Assembly: GCF_963678975.1 (NCBI RefSeq)
Contig: NC_089280.1
Location: 33,870,603-33,934,602, forward strand
Direction: 5' to 3'
Source of the DNA: Dysidea avara
Taxonomy: Eukaryota; Porifera; Demospongiae; Dictyoceratida; Dysideidae
Length of the DNA stretch: 64,000 nt
Under the pieces are notes generated by a model. It saw only the letters and a list, made by a program, of their open reading frames with translations, was not told the DNA's origin and did not search any database. The translations under genes were made by a program, and so were the position numbers. Positions 11,021 to 22,095 of this stretch are shown piece after piece (the stretch's first letter is position 1; every line of letters starts with the position of its first letter).

Positions 11021-11889
11021 AATGTAATAGAAATCTATAATAGGGTAAGTCATGAAGTAGCTGAATGCTCTATTAGGGTGACTGTTCTATTAGAGTATCT
11101 TGATCTCACATTTGCTACACAGAGTTGACTTTGGATCATAAGTCAGTGGTTTGTAAACCGACCATTCTGTACTACTGCAAGGACTTTCTACGATGACTAT
11201 TCCAGGTACACACCCATTTTCAGCTCACTGCTCTAAGCGGTTTGCTTGGTAGGCGTGAAAATTATTAGTATTTTTATTCACGAATCTCAATCATGCAATT
11301 GTTACACGCCTTCGGTTTCATGTCATATCTTCATGATGTTTATTTTGATTGCTTTCAAACTACCAAAAGGCACTCCTACAATGGTTGATCTATCCACAAA
11401 ACAATTTTCAACTCATTCCATGGAGCGGTTTACCCTGTAGAGGTGACAACAAATCGATCTTGTTTTACACGAATAATTGGTCATAAATCCTTAATCGTTC
11501 ATTGGATTTACACCACATTTGATACTAGGATTCACCTTTGGACTCCCTTTCTGTGTGCCGAATTTCAAGGCAATCGGAGTACGCATTTGCATTTTATAGC
11601 AATTTTTGCAAGTGTGCGAAAGCACGAAGAAGAATAAGAAAAAAATGAAGAAGAAAAAAACTGAAACTTTGGCTGCTTGTATCTTGAAAATGGCTTGAGC
11701 GATTTCCTTAAATTTGGAATGTGGGCTCCCCTAGCTGGCGGGCATCTCTGCAGCAAATTTGATTCCAATCGAATAAGGTATCACCGAGATACAAAGGTGT
11801 GAAAATGACATTTTCTTTATTCCTGTCAATATACCCACGGTGTGGCACACCGGCTTCTTGGGCAGCACGACATACTATCGTGTGTCTTG
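11021..11889 (+). mobile_element. Tail of composite unit B, complete
   Basis: Uninterrupted tail of about 0.85 kb from CTATAATAGGGTAAGTCATG to the terminal hairpin. It is built of several loosely similar modules, each with a TATCTC/AACTC block, a CTTTCAAA block and a CGGTTT(A/G)CC(T/C)(T/G)GTAG block. Short ORFs on both strands (11246, 11443, 11565) are shared by the other tails and encode nothing recognisable. Confidence 0.75.
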
Positions 11890-12251
11890 ATAAGTGTTAA
11901 CAGGGCTCTCACAATTAAATTTTTAATATCTATTAATTGATGAAAAATATATTCAACATTTTATTTTGTAATCGAAAAAATTAATCAAAACTGAGAGCCT
12001 TAGTTTTATCAAACACCAATGTATTGTTTCCTTGCTACTGAGTGTACTTTGTACTTTGATATATCCAACTATAGGCAATGTATAGCCAGTTGTATGGCTT
12101 CAGTTAAGTGATCACATTAAGGCTCTTACTTAGTGGTACACAACAACATTGCTTCTCTGGTATGAACTTAATATTCTGTGGTTAAAATATAGATAATGAT
12201 ATACGTAAGGTTTCCAAATGAACTTGTTAATTGGAATAGATTGGATACTTG

Positions 12252-13123
12252 CAGGGCTGCTGACAATGGGAGGGGGGGACTGGGGCATTTTGCCCTGTGC
12301 CCCTCTTGGTAAGGGGTCTCATACAGTAGTTGTAGCTGCCCTATAGCTACTTATCCACACTTAGCTACAATAAACAAATGTACAACAGTGTAAATATTCC
12401 CTGTAGACTCGAAGATATGTAGGAAGCCTCATTATAAGAGATACCATACAAGGTCCATAGCAATGCAGTGCAGCAGTGGCAGCAAACCATTACTTGTAAT
12501 ATATCTTATAAGGCGCCTATATAGACAGTGTGACTTCTATGAGGTACTCTAATTGAACAGTTACCCTATTACAAATATTCAGTCATAGTAACTGTTAAAA
12601 ATCAGTCTGGCATAGGTTGTATGTATTTGGCAGAAATCTTGCAGCAAAATTCGAACATGAGATGCCCTATAATGCATGCAGCAATCACCCTAATACAACA
12701 ATTCAATAAATTATAATTATACTATAGTAATTACTTTTTAATCTCAGAGGGTCTAATTTTCAAAAATTTCCTGGGGCATTCCCCCAGACCTCCTGATTTG
12801 GCACGCTTTGTATGCTAAACTCTCAATAAGCTTATCAGTTAGTAGCTTTGTAGTCTAATAGCTAGGTAGTTAGCTAAGCTTGTTTTTGTTTATATTCAAT
12901 CTCAGAGAGTTTGATTTTCAAAATTTTCCCCAAAGGACATGTCCCTTAGCCTGGTTTGCATGCTAAAACTGTTAATAACTAGCTAGTTTGCAGCCTAGTA
13001 GCTAGTTAGCTACGCTTGTTCTTGTAATGTCCTTTTCTCTTTTTCTTTATTAAAAATTGTGGGTTATAGGGCCTCCACATCTTAAATTTGCCATGGGCTC
13101 CCTTAATCCTCTTAGCAGCCCTG
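12252..13123. mobile_element. hAT-type non-autonomous element, 8-bp TSD GATACTTG
   Basis: Inverted ends CAGGGCTGCT and AGCAGCCCTG are flanked by identical GATACTTG (12244-12251 and 13124-13131). The 872-bp body has no transposase. It carries two copies of a block (TCAGAGGGTCTA...TTTCCTGGGG...CCCCCAGACC, near 12750 and 12900) that also occurs 3' of the transposase at 44238-44340. This suggests a shared ancestry of hAT-related elements. Confidence 0.9.
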
Positions 13124-13131
13124 GATACTTG

Positions 13132-14001
13132 TTAACAGATATTAACACATTAGTTTCTCTTGCAGGGACTAAGTCAAAATAAATTGCAAAGTGAACCTAC
13201 AAGAAGCAAATTTGCTTAAAAGTGGATGTTAGCATTGCAATATGGCATTTAAAAATAGGTGATGGACATGAAGAAAGACATAGGAAGGAAAGTTATGTAG
13301 TTTTTATCCCCAAAATGTACTCACATTTTGCTCTAGCCCTGTACAAATAAAGTAATTAATAAGATGAACAAAATGGTTCAAAATGGCAGATTTCAGTTCT
13401 TTAAAGAAGTTGGTTCTTTTGACTTCATCTTTGCTAGTGGATCTAAACATCTTTCAAATTAAGTTCTAAGGCTTCATATGAGATTGAAGGAGATTTATAC
13501 GGTGATGTTTAGTTGAGCATTCTATTAGGATTTTGGAAAAACATAAGCATGAACCACTACCGTGGTTCATGGTGGTGTTTAGGTGTGTGTTCTGTTAGGA
13601 TCTTGGCAAAAAATATAACATTGGCTATCTTTATTATGAACTATTACTGTGTTTCATGATGATGATTATGATGATGACAATTGGCACAAGGAAATCTTAA
13701 TTGTAGTGTATTACCCTGTTGATCTGTACCAAAATGGTTATAATATTGGTTTTGATTCAATGGAGTACTAGAGTAGTTGCAATAGTATTGTATTGCAGAG
13801 TTTACTTAATTACTTTCGTAGTACTCTAATAGAGTGCACATTTTTTTGAGGATTAGCATGCATAGAATGTTCTAGATTTTCCGTTGGTAGATCTATGAAA
13901 TTATGAACTTTTACTATTGAGTACTAGAATTTTATAAAGTAGAAATTAAGTGAGGTAAACTAGGGGGGTAAGAAAAGTTGAAAAAAAACACAAACTTACA
14001 A
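13132..14001. other. No supported feature
   Basis: AT-rich, two weakly similar ~60-bp blocks (AGTTGAGCATTCTATTAGGA and a related one at ~13585), otherwise nothing recognised. Confidence 0.45.
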
Positions 14002-14068
14002 GCGTTCAAACCAGGGACATCCACAATGAACACCCAGATCCTTATCCACTGAGCCACCATGGTAACTG
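14002..14068 (-). repeat. tRNA-derived SINE head or tRNA-like pseudogene
   Basis: On the minus strand the sequence reads GGTGGCTCAGTGGATAAGGA (box A TGGCTCAGTGG) and then, after about 34 bp, GGTTTGAACGC (box B like GGTTCGAANCC). This is the split RNA polymerase III promoter of a tRNA. The anticodon arm does not fold convincingly. A T-rich stretch and a pyrimidine run follow on the minus strand. This fits a SINE head better than a working tRNA gene. Confidence 0.5.
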
Positions 14069-14330
14069 TTCTATTAGAGTATTTCAATACTGCAATTTAC
14101 AGTTGTTTGGCTTTTGTGTTGTAACTCTATAGCTGTCAATGCGATTTTTTTAAACCACAAAAGGTTTGTGCTATAATGGTTAACCTACACACATTTCTAT
14201 TTTTAACCATAAACCATTTACCCTGTAGGCATGACAACAAGTTGGTCTGTTTTAATGCAAATAATGTTTGCAGCCTTATGTCTGCTTATCAGATTAGTAC
14301 CAAGTTTGGTATGTGATATTGTTGTGATAT
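14066..14330 (+). repeat. Isolated tail fragment of the composite family
   Basis: Starts with TGTTCTATTAGAGTATTTCA and continues with the tail modules AAACCACAAAAGGTTTG, ATAATGGTTAACCTAC and TTTACCCTGTAGGCATGACA, as in tail E. There is no array or cap next to it. Confidence 0.65.
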
Positions 14331-15780
14331 TACATGATACAGTACAGCTCACGGGTAACGTCTCATGTACACGCATGACGCGCATGACGTGCACTCGAGT
14401 GACCCGTGTGGATGCAGCAAGGCTACAGTAATGCTCCATGATAGCTAACTTTACTCGAGAGTGTCACGCAAGACCAGATAACTGGTCTCACCTATGGTCT
14501 TGAGAGGCGGTACTGGCTCAGTTCCGCCAGCTGTGAAGTCTCCTATTGCAATGCCTGTGTTATAGCTACCGAATACTTGGCAACGTAGCTACTGACTTGA
14601 CCTTGACTCTGTCACAGACTACAGTCAGTGCTGTAGCTAGCAGTAAGTTTATAGCTACCATAAACCTAGATTGATTGGTCGCCAAGTAATGCCACAGAAC
14701 CCAGTTAGTGCATTTTTCTAATTCATATTTTCTTTATCTAGATAGTTAAAGGAATGGTCAACTGAAGTTTCAACTCTAGAAGCCAAGAAATTTCGAAGTT
14801 ACAGCTCTACGAAGGGCCTATGAAGTACTAACAGCAAAAAATTGATTTGTACAGTGACAATAAACTACAGGCGTTTAATAAAACAGTCATAACATACGGA
14901 TGCAGTCCTCTACCAAGATGCAACTTGCACCATCCAATTCTCCATGAACAAGCAAATCCATTGCTGGGTAAGTTTTGTCTTCCAGGCCTTTCCTACATCC
15001 CCGGGGGACCGGCGAAGGCAAACGAATGTGAGAAAAGCGATAGTGAACTGCTCGTCTAATGCAAGGCAGACTAACGCTAATACCTTCTGTCTCCTTGAGA
15101 GTACTGACATGAAACAAAGATTTTGGAACTCCTCTTGCTTTTGGGATCACTACGCTGCCAAGGTTTTTGGTTTTATCACTTTCTTTCATTATGAAGCAAA
15201 CGCTTTAGAATTTATGGATTTTTTCTTTTTCGTAAATATATTCCACCCATTGCATTCTGCCGGCCCAGGCGTGCGTTTATTGCATTCTACTATATAATTA
15301 GCTAGCTAGTCTTGCACAAACATAATTATGGGAGCGATCACAAATGTTTATGTGATTTAAGTGTTGTATGAAGTTGCTAAACTCAGTAGCGAGTGTTCTC
15401 ACGAGTGGCGAGTTTCTCACACGGCTAGTGCATATCCACGCGATATTCCACAGTACACTGCAAAACAATAATCCCGTGAGAAGATGCAAGCATTACTCGC
15501 ATGTGTATACTCGCGACGTTACCTTTGAGCTGTACTGTACATGATATTACTTGATATATAACGTGCACCAAAGCTCGGAGCTATGCATTTTGCATTTTAT
15601 AACTATTTATAAATTATATAAATGCACATTTTTGACAGCTTTTTTTTTTAAATGTGTGAAAAGAATAATCTAAGCCCCCGAGCCCCCTAAACAAAGAAAA
15701 AATGAAGAAATTAAGCTGAATTTTAAGGGCTTGTGTTTCATGATTGCATTAGGCAATCTTGTTCAAATTTAGTTACTATA
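14331..15780. other. Unassigned, more GC-rich than surroundings; overlapping ORFs only
   Basis: Contains mutually overlapping ORFs on both strands (14944-15297 +, 14887-15189 -), none with a recognisable domain. The + ORF has a possible exon-like stretch around 14990-15160, with no obvious splice-site pair that I trust. I do not call a gene. The segment 14360-14410 is a run of ACGCATGACGCGCATGACG-type short repeats. Confidence 0.35.
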
Positions 15781-16212
15781 TCAAGACACACAAACACAGT
15801 AGTGACATACGGCCCAAGAAGCCGGCACGCCTCACCGTGAGTATATTTACAGGAAGAAAGTAAACACACTTTTCACACCTTTGTAGCTCCGTGATTCCTT
15901 ATCTGATTGAAACCAAAGTTGCTACAGACTGCTGGATAGGTAGGGGAGTCCACATTCCAAATTTGAAGATAATCGCTTCAGCCATTTCCGAGATACAAGC
16001 AGCCAAAGTGTGGGTTTTTTGCTTCGTTTTTTTTTCTTTTACTTCTTTTCACACACTTTACAAAATCCACCATAAAGCACGAATGTGTGCTCGGATCGGA
16101 TTGAAATTTGGCACACTGAAACGGCTCCTTAAGGTGAATCTGAGTACCAAGTTTGGTAGGAATCCGATAAACATTCATAGAGTTATGATCGATTATTTGC
16201 GTAAAATAAGGT
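15781..16212 (-). mobile_element. Tail end of composite family, minus orientation (unit C left part)
   Basis: Begins A/TCAAGACACA with a degraded hairpin and continues CGGCCCAAGAAGCCGGCACG, the reverse of the tail termini at 11.89 and 31.5 kb. It stops near 16212, where a plus-oriented array starts. This is the only place where tail and array point opposite ways, so a rearrangement or two abutting insertions is likely. The ORF at 15891-16295 lies across it and is not a gene. Confidence 0.7.
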
Positions 16213-17530
16213 CGAAGGTCTGGGGGTGGCTGAATTCTCTACAGGATGATTTCTTTGCAACTGAACTCTCTACAAGATTATTTGTTTCTAGCTGATCTCT
16301 TTATAGTGTAACTTGATTGTAGCTGAACTCTATACAGGATGGTTTCTTTGAAGCTGATCTCTCTACAGAGAGACTTGTTTCTAGCTGATCTCTGGATGAC
16401 TTGTTTCTAACTGATCTCTCTACTCGGCGACTTGTTTCTAGCTGAACTCTCTATAGGGTCATCTGTTTGTAATTGAACTCTCTACAGGGTGGTTTCTTTG
16501 TAGCTGCTCTCTCTATGGGGTGACTTGTTTCTAGCTGATCTCTCTACAGGGTGAACTCATTTCTGGCTGAACTCTCTACAGATGATTTGTTTGCAGCTGA
16601 ACTCTCTACATGGTGGTTTCTTTGTAGCTGAACTCTCTACAAGGTGATTTCTTCTAGTTGATTTCTCTACAGGGTGATTTATTCGTAGCTGAACTTTCTA
16701 CAGGGTGATTTATTTGCAGCTGAACTCTTTATATGATGGTTTCTTTGTAGCTGAGCTCTGTACAGGGTAACTTCCTCTAGCTGATCCCTCTATGGGGTGA
16801 CTTGTTTGTAGCTGAACTATCTGCAGGGTGATTTGTTTTTAGTTAACCTCTCTACAAGGCGATCCTTCTAGCTGATCTCTCTACAGGATGACTTTTTCTA
16901 GCTGAACTCTCTACAGGGTGATCTGTTCATAGCTGAACTCTCTACAGGGTGATTGGTATGCAGCTGAACTCTACATGGTGGTTTCTTTGTAACTAAACTC
17001 TCTATAAGGTGATGTCTTGTAGCTGATCTGTCTACTGGATGACTAATTGTTTCTAGCTGATCTCTCTATAAAGTTATAACTTTCTCTATAGAGTTATAAC
17101 ATGTTTGCATAGCTGAACTCTTTACAGAGTGGTTTTTTGATTGGTTGCTGAACTCTCTAGCTACACGGTGACATGTTTGTACTACAGAGTGACTTGTTTG
17201 TAGCTGAACTCTCTACAGAGTGACTTATGTAGCTGAACATTGCATAAAGTAACTTGTTTGTAGCTGATCTAGATGAACTCTGTTGCTTTTTTTGTAGCTG
17301 AACCCTTTACGCAGTGACTTTTTGTAGCTGAACTCTCTACAGAGTGACTTGTTGTAGCTGAACTCTCTACAAGGTGACTTGTTTATAGCTGAATTCTCTT
17401 CAGTGTGACTTATATTGTTCTGAATCCCTACAACAACATATTTGTAGCTGAACTCTCTACAGGGTGACTTGCTTGTAGCTGAATTGTCTATAAGACTAAC
17501 TGTTTTTAGCTGAACTCCCTACAGAATAAC
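16213..17530 (+). repeat. Minisatellite array C
   Basis: About 42 diverged ~31-bp monomers in + orientation, with the same core as the other arrays. Confidence 0.95.
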
Positions 17531-17942
17531 TTGCAATGTCATATAATTCTATAATGGAGTAAGTTATAAATGTAGCTGAATGCTCTATTAGGGTGACTGT
17601 TCTATTAGAGTACCTCGATCTCGCATATGCACACGTAGTTCGCTTTGGAATCATAACTCAGTGGTTGGTAATCCGATTCTTCTGTACTACTGCAAGGACT
17701 TTCTATGATGATTATTCCAGCTACACACCGACTTTCAGCTCACTGCTCTAAGCGGTTTGCCTGGTAGGCATGAAAACTAATAGTTTTTTTATTCATAAAA
17801 ATTGATTGCGTAATTGTGACATAGGTTGGATTTTGTGTCATATCTCGATGGCCTTTAACTGGATTCCTTTCAAATCACAAAAAGGCACTCCTACGATAGT
17901 TACTCCATCTACATAGCACTTTTCAGCTCATTCTTTCAAGCG
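17531..17942 (+). mobile_element. Tail of composite unit C, truncated
   Basis: Starts TCTATAATGGAGTAAGTTAT and GCTCTATTAGGGTGACTGTT, then the usual tail modules. It stops after TTCTTTCAAGCGG, where foldback-loop sequence begins abruptly. Confidence 0.75.
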
Positions 17943-18292
17943 GCACAACAATTCAGGTGAATTTGGTGCCAAATCCTAGTGGAGGAGGCAACACAAATTC
18001 ACCTGAATTGTCGTAATTAAATTTTTGCCATTAACCTACCATCACAGCCATTACCTTGGATTTCACATATCAATTAACTTGGTGTCTAGGTTAATAGAAC
18101 TCTGGAGACTTGCACATCCATTCAATAAACCATATTCATGCAGAAACCAGTTTCACCCATATTTTAAACTGGCATGAGTATATGCCTTAGAGCAAAGCTT
18201 TCCTGCCTGTAAGTTTAATCTAAACCAAAACAGCCAAGCTGTAAAAAAAAAAGAGTGCGGCCCCCAAGGTGAAAAAAGATGTGAAATTTCAC
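17943..18292. mobile_element. Rearranged foldback cap (subfamily 1)
   Basis: The loop and part of the right arm (17943-18070) come first, then ~145 bp of foreign sequence, then a left arm (from ATCTAAACCAAAACAGCC near 18220). Arms are out of their normal order, so this copy is broken or is two partial copies. Confidence 0.65.
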
Positions 18293-18443
18293 ATTTTGAC
18301 TATATAGCTGAATAGCAGTTCTTTAGCTGAATCCTCTATCTAAGTTTCCAGTGCTACTTTAAACCACTGAGCATGCTGCCAAATAAGTAGCACTGCAGTT
18401 GTTGTCATGTTGATTTTATGATGTAGGAATAAATTTCTTGTAG

Positions 18444-18581
18444 CAATTACTGTCAACTTCAATCAGTTAACATACAGTGTTAATGAAGATGATGGATCAG
18501 CACAACCTGTACTAGTTCTCAGTAACCCATCATCAACTGATATTACTGTACAAGTTAGAGATAATCAGAATACTGCCACTA
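18444..18581 (+). CDS. Calx-beta domain exon (N-terminal half, second pair)
   Basis: A 138-bp exon (46 codons, phase 1-1) from the acceptor TTTCTTGTAG to the donor A/GTGAGT. It reads VNFNQLTYSVNEDDGSAQPV followed by LVLSNPSSTDITVQV. This is nearly identical in its middle to the exon at 2196-2378, as expected for tandemly duplicated Calx-beta units of one gene or of close paralogues. The donor is GTGAGT, weaker than GTAAGT but normal. Its partner exon is 52 bp downstream. The upstream ~15.8 kb back to the first pair is repeats. Extracellular Ca2+-binding adhesion-type function is inferred from the family. Confidence 0.75.
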
Positions 18582-18633
18582 GTGAGTGAAGTAACATCAT
18601 CACAAAATGTTAATAGTAGTAATAATGTTACAG

Positions 18634-18840
18634 GAGGAGGTGTTGATTATGATTCTGGACCATACACTGTCAAATTCCCAGCTGGACAGACCAGACGTTC
18701 ATTAGATGTTGTAGTAAATGATGATAACATATTGGAAGGAAATGAGAAGTTCACTCTTACTATCAGAAGTGGTACATTACCTACTGGTGTCACTCGTAAT
18801 GGTACTGGTAAAGCTACAGTTACTATAATGGATAATGATG
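18634..18840 (+). CDS. Calx-beta domain exon (C-terminal half, second pair)
   Basis: A 207-bp exon (69 codons, phase 1-1) between the acceptor AATAATGTTACAG and the donor G/GTAAGTGAAT. Motifs: GGGVDYDSGPYTVKFPAGQ, the acidic VNDDNILEGNEKFTLTI, and the closing VTIMDNDG. All hallmark Calx-beta positions are present and uninterrupted. An ORF can be extended upstream through the 52-bp intron (to 18582), but the splice sites and the matching pair at 2426-2626 favour an exon start at 18634. No following exon is recognised in the next kilobases. The next extracellular-domain sequence on this strand is the Cys-rich fragment at 39.0 kb. Confidence 0.8.
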
Positions 18841-19031
18841 GTAAGTGAATATTTGTGCATGTGATTGAATTTTTGATAACAGGCCATGTGAACATAATAG
18901 AATACATAATTGCTGCACATGATACGTTGTACAATCAATATTGTAAATTGTATTATTGGGACTATAAACTCTACACATTTTATGGCTAGGAAATTTTAAG
19001 GGACAAATTTTTTGAGATTTGAGCTCTGTTT

Positions 19032-19088
19032 AAACCAGGCACGTGCCCACAGCTGGCCAAAAACCGGCTGTGGGCGCACACCTGGTTT
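19032..19088. repeat. Strong hairpin followed by a TG microsatellite
   Basis: AAACCAGGCACGTGCCCACAGC pairs with the reversed GCTGTGGGCGCACACCTGGTTT across an 11- to 14-base loop. A (GT)n run follows at about 19109-19122. The arrangement looks like the end of a repeated element, but no second copy is in this window. Confidence 0.6.
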
Positions 19089-19277
19089 ACTGAAATTGTT
19101 TTCATAAATGTGTGTGTGTGTGTACCTATCTATGTTTGTCTGTATGCACCCACGTGAGCAAAATTGTTAAATAATGGTAAAAGCAGCTTTTACATAAGAA
19201 GTAAAAGTGAAATGAAGTTTCTACACAGGTGAACTTTGCTCTGAGGTGGTTTCTTTTCGGTGGACTGAAATACAGGT

Positions 19278-19532
19278 GTGGCTTTTCTCAGGCTTTGTAA
19301 ACTTCTCTTTGAGGTTTTCAGGTGTTTAACAACTGAAAAACAATGGTGCGGGCCTCATACACTACCAGGAATAGCCTATCATTTCAAGTCGAAAAGGGGC
19401 GTATCCCTTAGGTACGCATACGAAAATGAAGAGCAGCTTCGAGGCTTTGTCAATAGAATTTGTGGGAAAAAACACAATAGACAGACTATAAAACAGTTTA
19501 GAAGATACTTCTGTGCACAATATGTTGGTTAA
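19278..19532 (+). other. Unrecognised 84-codon ORF
   Basis: An ATG-started ORF with a basic, helix-like C-terminal half (EEQLRGFVNRICGKKHNRQT...RRYFCAQYVG). No family recognised and no splice or promoter evidence. It follows the hairpin/(GT)n feature and could be a fragment of a mobile element. Coding status is doubtful. Confidence 0.2.
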
Positions 19533-21225
19533 AGCAGTTTGTTCAACAAGCGCTTCCTCATAGCAACGTAATTGAATGAATTACAAAAATTTCATGAATT
19601 ACAAAATATGAGAATTAGCTAATAATATTATTGTACAACCCAAAACTACCCTATTTTAAATAGTAATACATAGTTTGTTAATTCATAGTAGCATATACTA
19701 TCTATGGTTAATTCTAGATGAATTAGCTAGCTGCATGGCACCTGGTTTTTAGAGGTAGCACAACATCAACTTGTTAGTAATGTTATTTTCAAAGATGAAA
19801 GGATGCAGTTTGCTATAATTAATGCACCACTATATTTTTTGTACACACAAGCATAGGCAGTGTTTTAAGTGTTTTACTGTACTTCTTGGTCATCTTGCTT
19901 GGAGCAATTTTCTTGAGTACCCAAATCGCTTCAATTTTTGATGATCAGATTTCTAGTAAGTTGCTATATAATCTATTTGCAGTCGCAGAACAAACTGGTA
20001 GGATTAGTTTGGCTAGTTTTAGTGTTTGTTAGTGTTATGCACATGATCCATCATGCCATTTGTGTGGGGTTGTTGCTTTTATTTTCCTTGATCAGACTAT
20101 ATATTAGTAAGTGTTCTGTTTTCATAACATTCCTAAGTGTTCTGCATAACTGTACTGTATTTGGCAATTAGCTGCATAATTGTGCTGCATCACTTACACA
20201 GTACAGTTATGTAGCTAAAAGGTACAATATGGAAAATACAGTATGCAGTGGCACTTTGATCCTCCCACGCAAAGTACAATAAGTAAAGTACAGAGCAAGA
20301 ATAGAAGTCCAACATCATAGCACATATTTAAATAACCTTTTAATATCAACCAAGTACATTTTTGAATAATTCTTTTATTACATTTCTTTTATTAATATAG
20401 CCAAAGTAATACTGTGCAGTTTCAGCTTTATAATGCAACGAAATGTTGAATTTGCAATGCTATAAAGTGTAAAAAAACAGAAAATCAATTTACAAAATGA
20501 TGATACGATAACAAACTTTTTAAAAAATTAATTAATTGTCTGTATATAAAACTGAAAAAAGTAAACACCTATGTGATCCAATCTTATGCAAGCTTTTATA
20601 AACAACTTTATCAGAAAATGTTTCTCTTTGTGGTAGTAATTAAAGCAAAAACCTGACATGGTTTCAAATGAGGATTTGATTCCAGTTGATGACACAAAAG
20701 TTCTTCCCTCTAGCATCTTTTGTTTTCTGTTGTTATATTATAATTTGCCTGCAACCTTTTCTCTTGCTATGTAGTGTGTATACAATAATACCTACTTCTA
20801 AATTTTCTCTCATAGTGTTTTGTATTTGCAGTCAATAACTAAGAAATAACTTACTTTTAAGAAAATTGATGATATTGGATAGTAGATGAGGCTCCTTTGA
20901 AATTGAGAATGTTTTTTTGTTGAGCATTCTATGGAAATACATCACCTCTATTACAAGCCATTCATGATAGCTAGTATGTTTCTTGACTTCTTGTTAGTAA
21001 CATTTGGTGTTACTAGTCAGTTCAACAATCCCTAAATGCCTCTTAAACAAGAATTTCAAGGTGGCACCTTATTTCAAATAATTAAGTACACCTCACAGGA
21101 CTTCCTTATGCTTCTATTACAAAGTGAGCAATTCTTGCAATAATTGCCTATTAACTGCTGGAGTGCTCAAGGACAAAGCCAGTATACCGTATAGCAGATT
21201 ATTTCAAAGGAGTTTACTTTTCAAA
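19533..21225. other. No supported feature
   Basis: AT-rich sequence with a few hydrophobic short ORFs (19938-20171 +, 20528-20716 -) that look like chance translations. No shared repeats noticed. Confidence 0.5.
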
Positions 21226-21229
21226 TTAT

Positions 21230-22095
21230 TCAAAAAGCAGTGGTTCTACAAAAATTTTTAAGGATTTGGTATTACTATTCAGTGGACACTAGAATACTGG
21301 ACTGGATTATATTTTTGGTTATTGACTATTCTATGGCTGGATTTATGGAGTCTTGTTAGTAACCGCCCTTAGAGCACCTGAATGCTGAAGACAAGCAGTG
21401 GAATATGCAAAAACTGTATTTCACTACCATTCGTTATCCCACTATTCAGCACTTATTCCTTACCCTGGTGTGTAGTAATGTTGCAGACAGTGCAGGGAAT
21501 GTGACAGCAATAGTTAACCAGTGATCAACTTGCCAGTAGACAATATCCCTTGATATATCCTTAGAGCAAGCTTGAGGAGCAAACTAATCTTGCTGCCAGA
21601 CTTCTGTTTCAGTTCAGAGACTTATTAATTAAAAATTATAAGCGTCCATGCTGAAAATCTCTAATTGGTAAGCCCCTGCACTAAACTAGAGGTATGGCCT
21701 CCCAAGATTAGCTTGCTCTTTAAGATTGTTCTAAGGATATATCAAAAGATTGTCTACCAGCAAATTAATCGCCGGCTAACTAATTGCTGTCACATTCCCT
21801 GCACTGCCTGCAGCATTACTACATACCGGGGCAAGGAATAATTGCTGTATATTGGTATATTGAACACTAGCAAAATTATTAAAAGACAGTTTTCGCATGT
21901 TTCACTATTTGTCTTCAGCATTTAGAAGTGGTTGCTTTAAGGTGCTTACTAATAAGACTCTGTAAATTCAACGATAGAATGTGTAAAAACCAAAAATATG
22001 TCAGTCCAGTAGTCCAGCCCAGTGTTCCATTCTAGTAGTCCAGTCCATGTACACTGAATAGTAGCACCCAAAGCATTTTGAAAAATGCTAATTAG
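21230..22095. mobile_element. Long foldback element (~0.4-kb imperfect arms)
   Basis: The left arm (blocks TACTATTCAGTGGACA, ACTGGACTGGAT, GAATGCTGAAGACAAG, GACAATATCCCTTGATATAT) pairs in order with reversed blocks in the right arm (TGTACACTGAATAGTAG, AGTCCAGTCC, CTTGTCTTCAGCATTTAG-like, ATATATCAAAAGATTGTC). The centre is around 21645. No coding capacity; edges approximate. Confidence 0.75.

Noticed and set aside
11909..11998. Tiny element with AGGGCTCTCA ... TGAGAGCCTT ends
   Set aside because: The inverted ends are short and I could not find a matching target duplication; could be chance in AT-rich sequence.
14002..14068. Functional tRNA gene on the minus strand
   Set aside because: Boxes A and B are present, but the anticodon arm and acceptor pairing are poor; called a SINE head instead.
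14887..15297. Gene in the GC-richer region, overlapping ORFs on both strands
   Set aside because: No domain, no reliable splice signals, mutually exclusive frames.
15781..15830. Canonical Helitron 3' end
   Set aside because: A hairpin and an A/TC boundary exist, but no CTRR end and no Rep/helicase were found; kept only as a hypothesis in the findings.
16213..17530. CRISPR-like regular repeats
   Set aside because: Repeats are head-to-tail ~31-bp monomers with no unique spacers, and the genome is eukaryotic.
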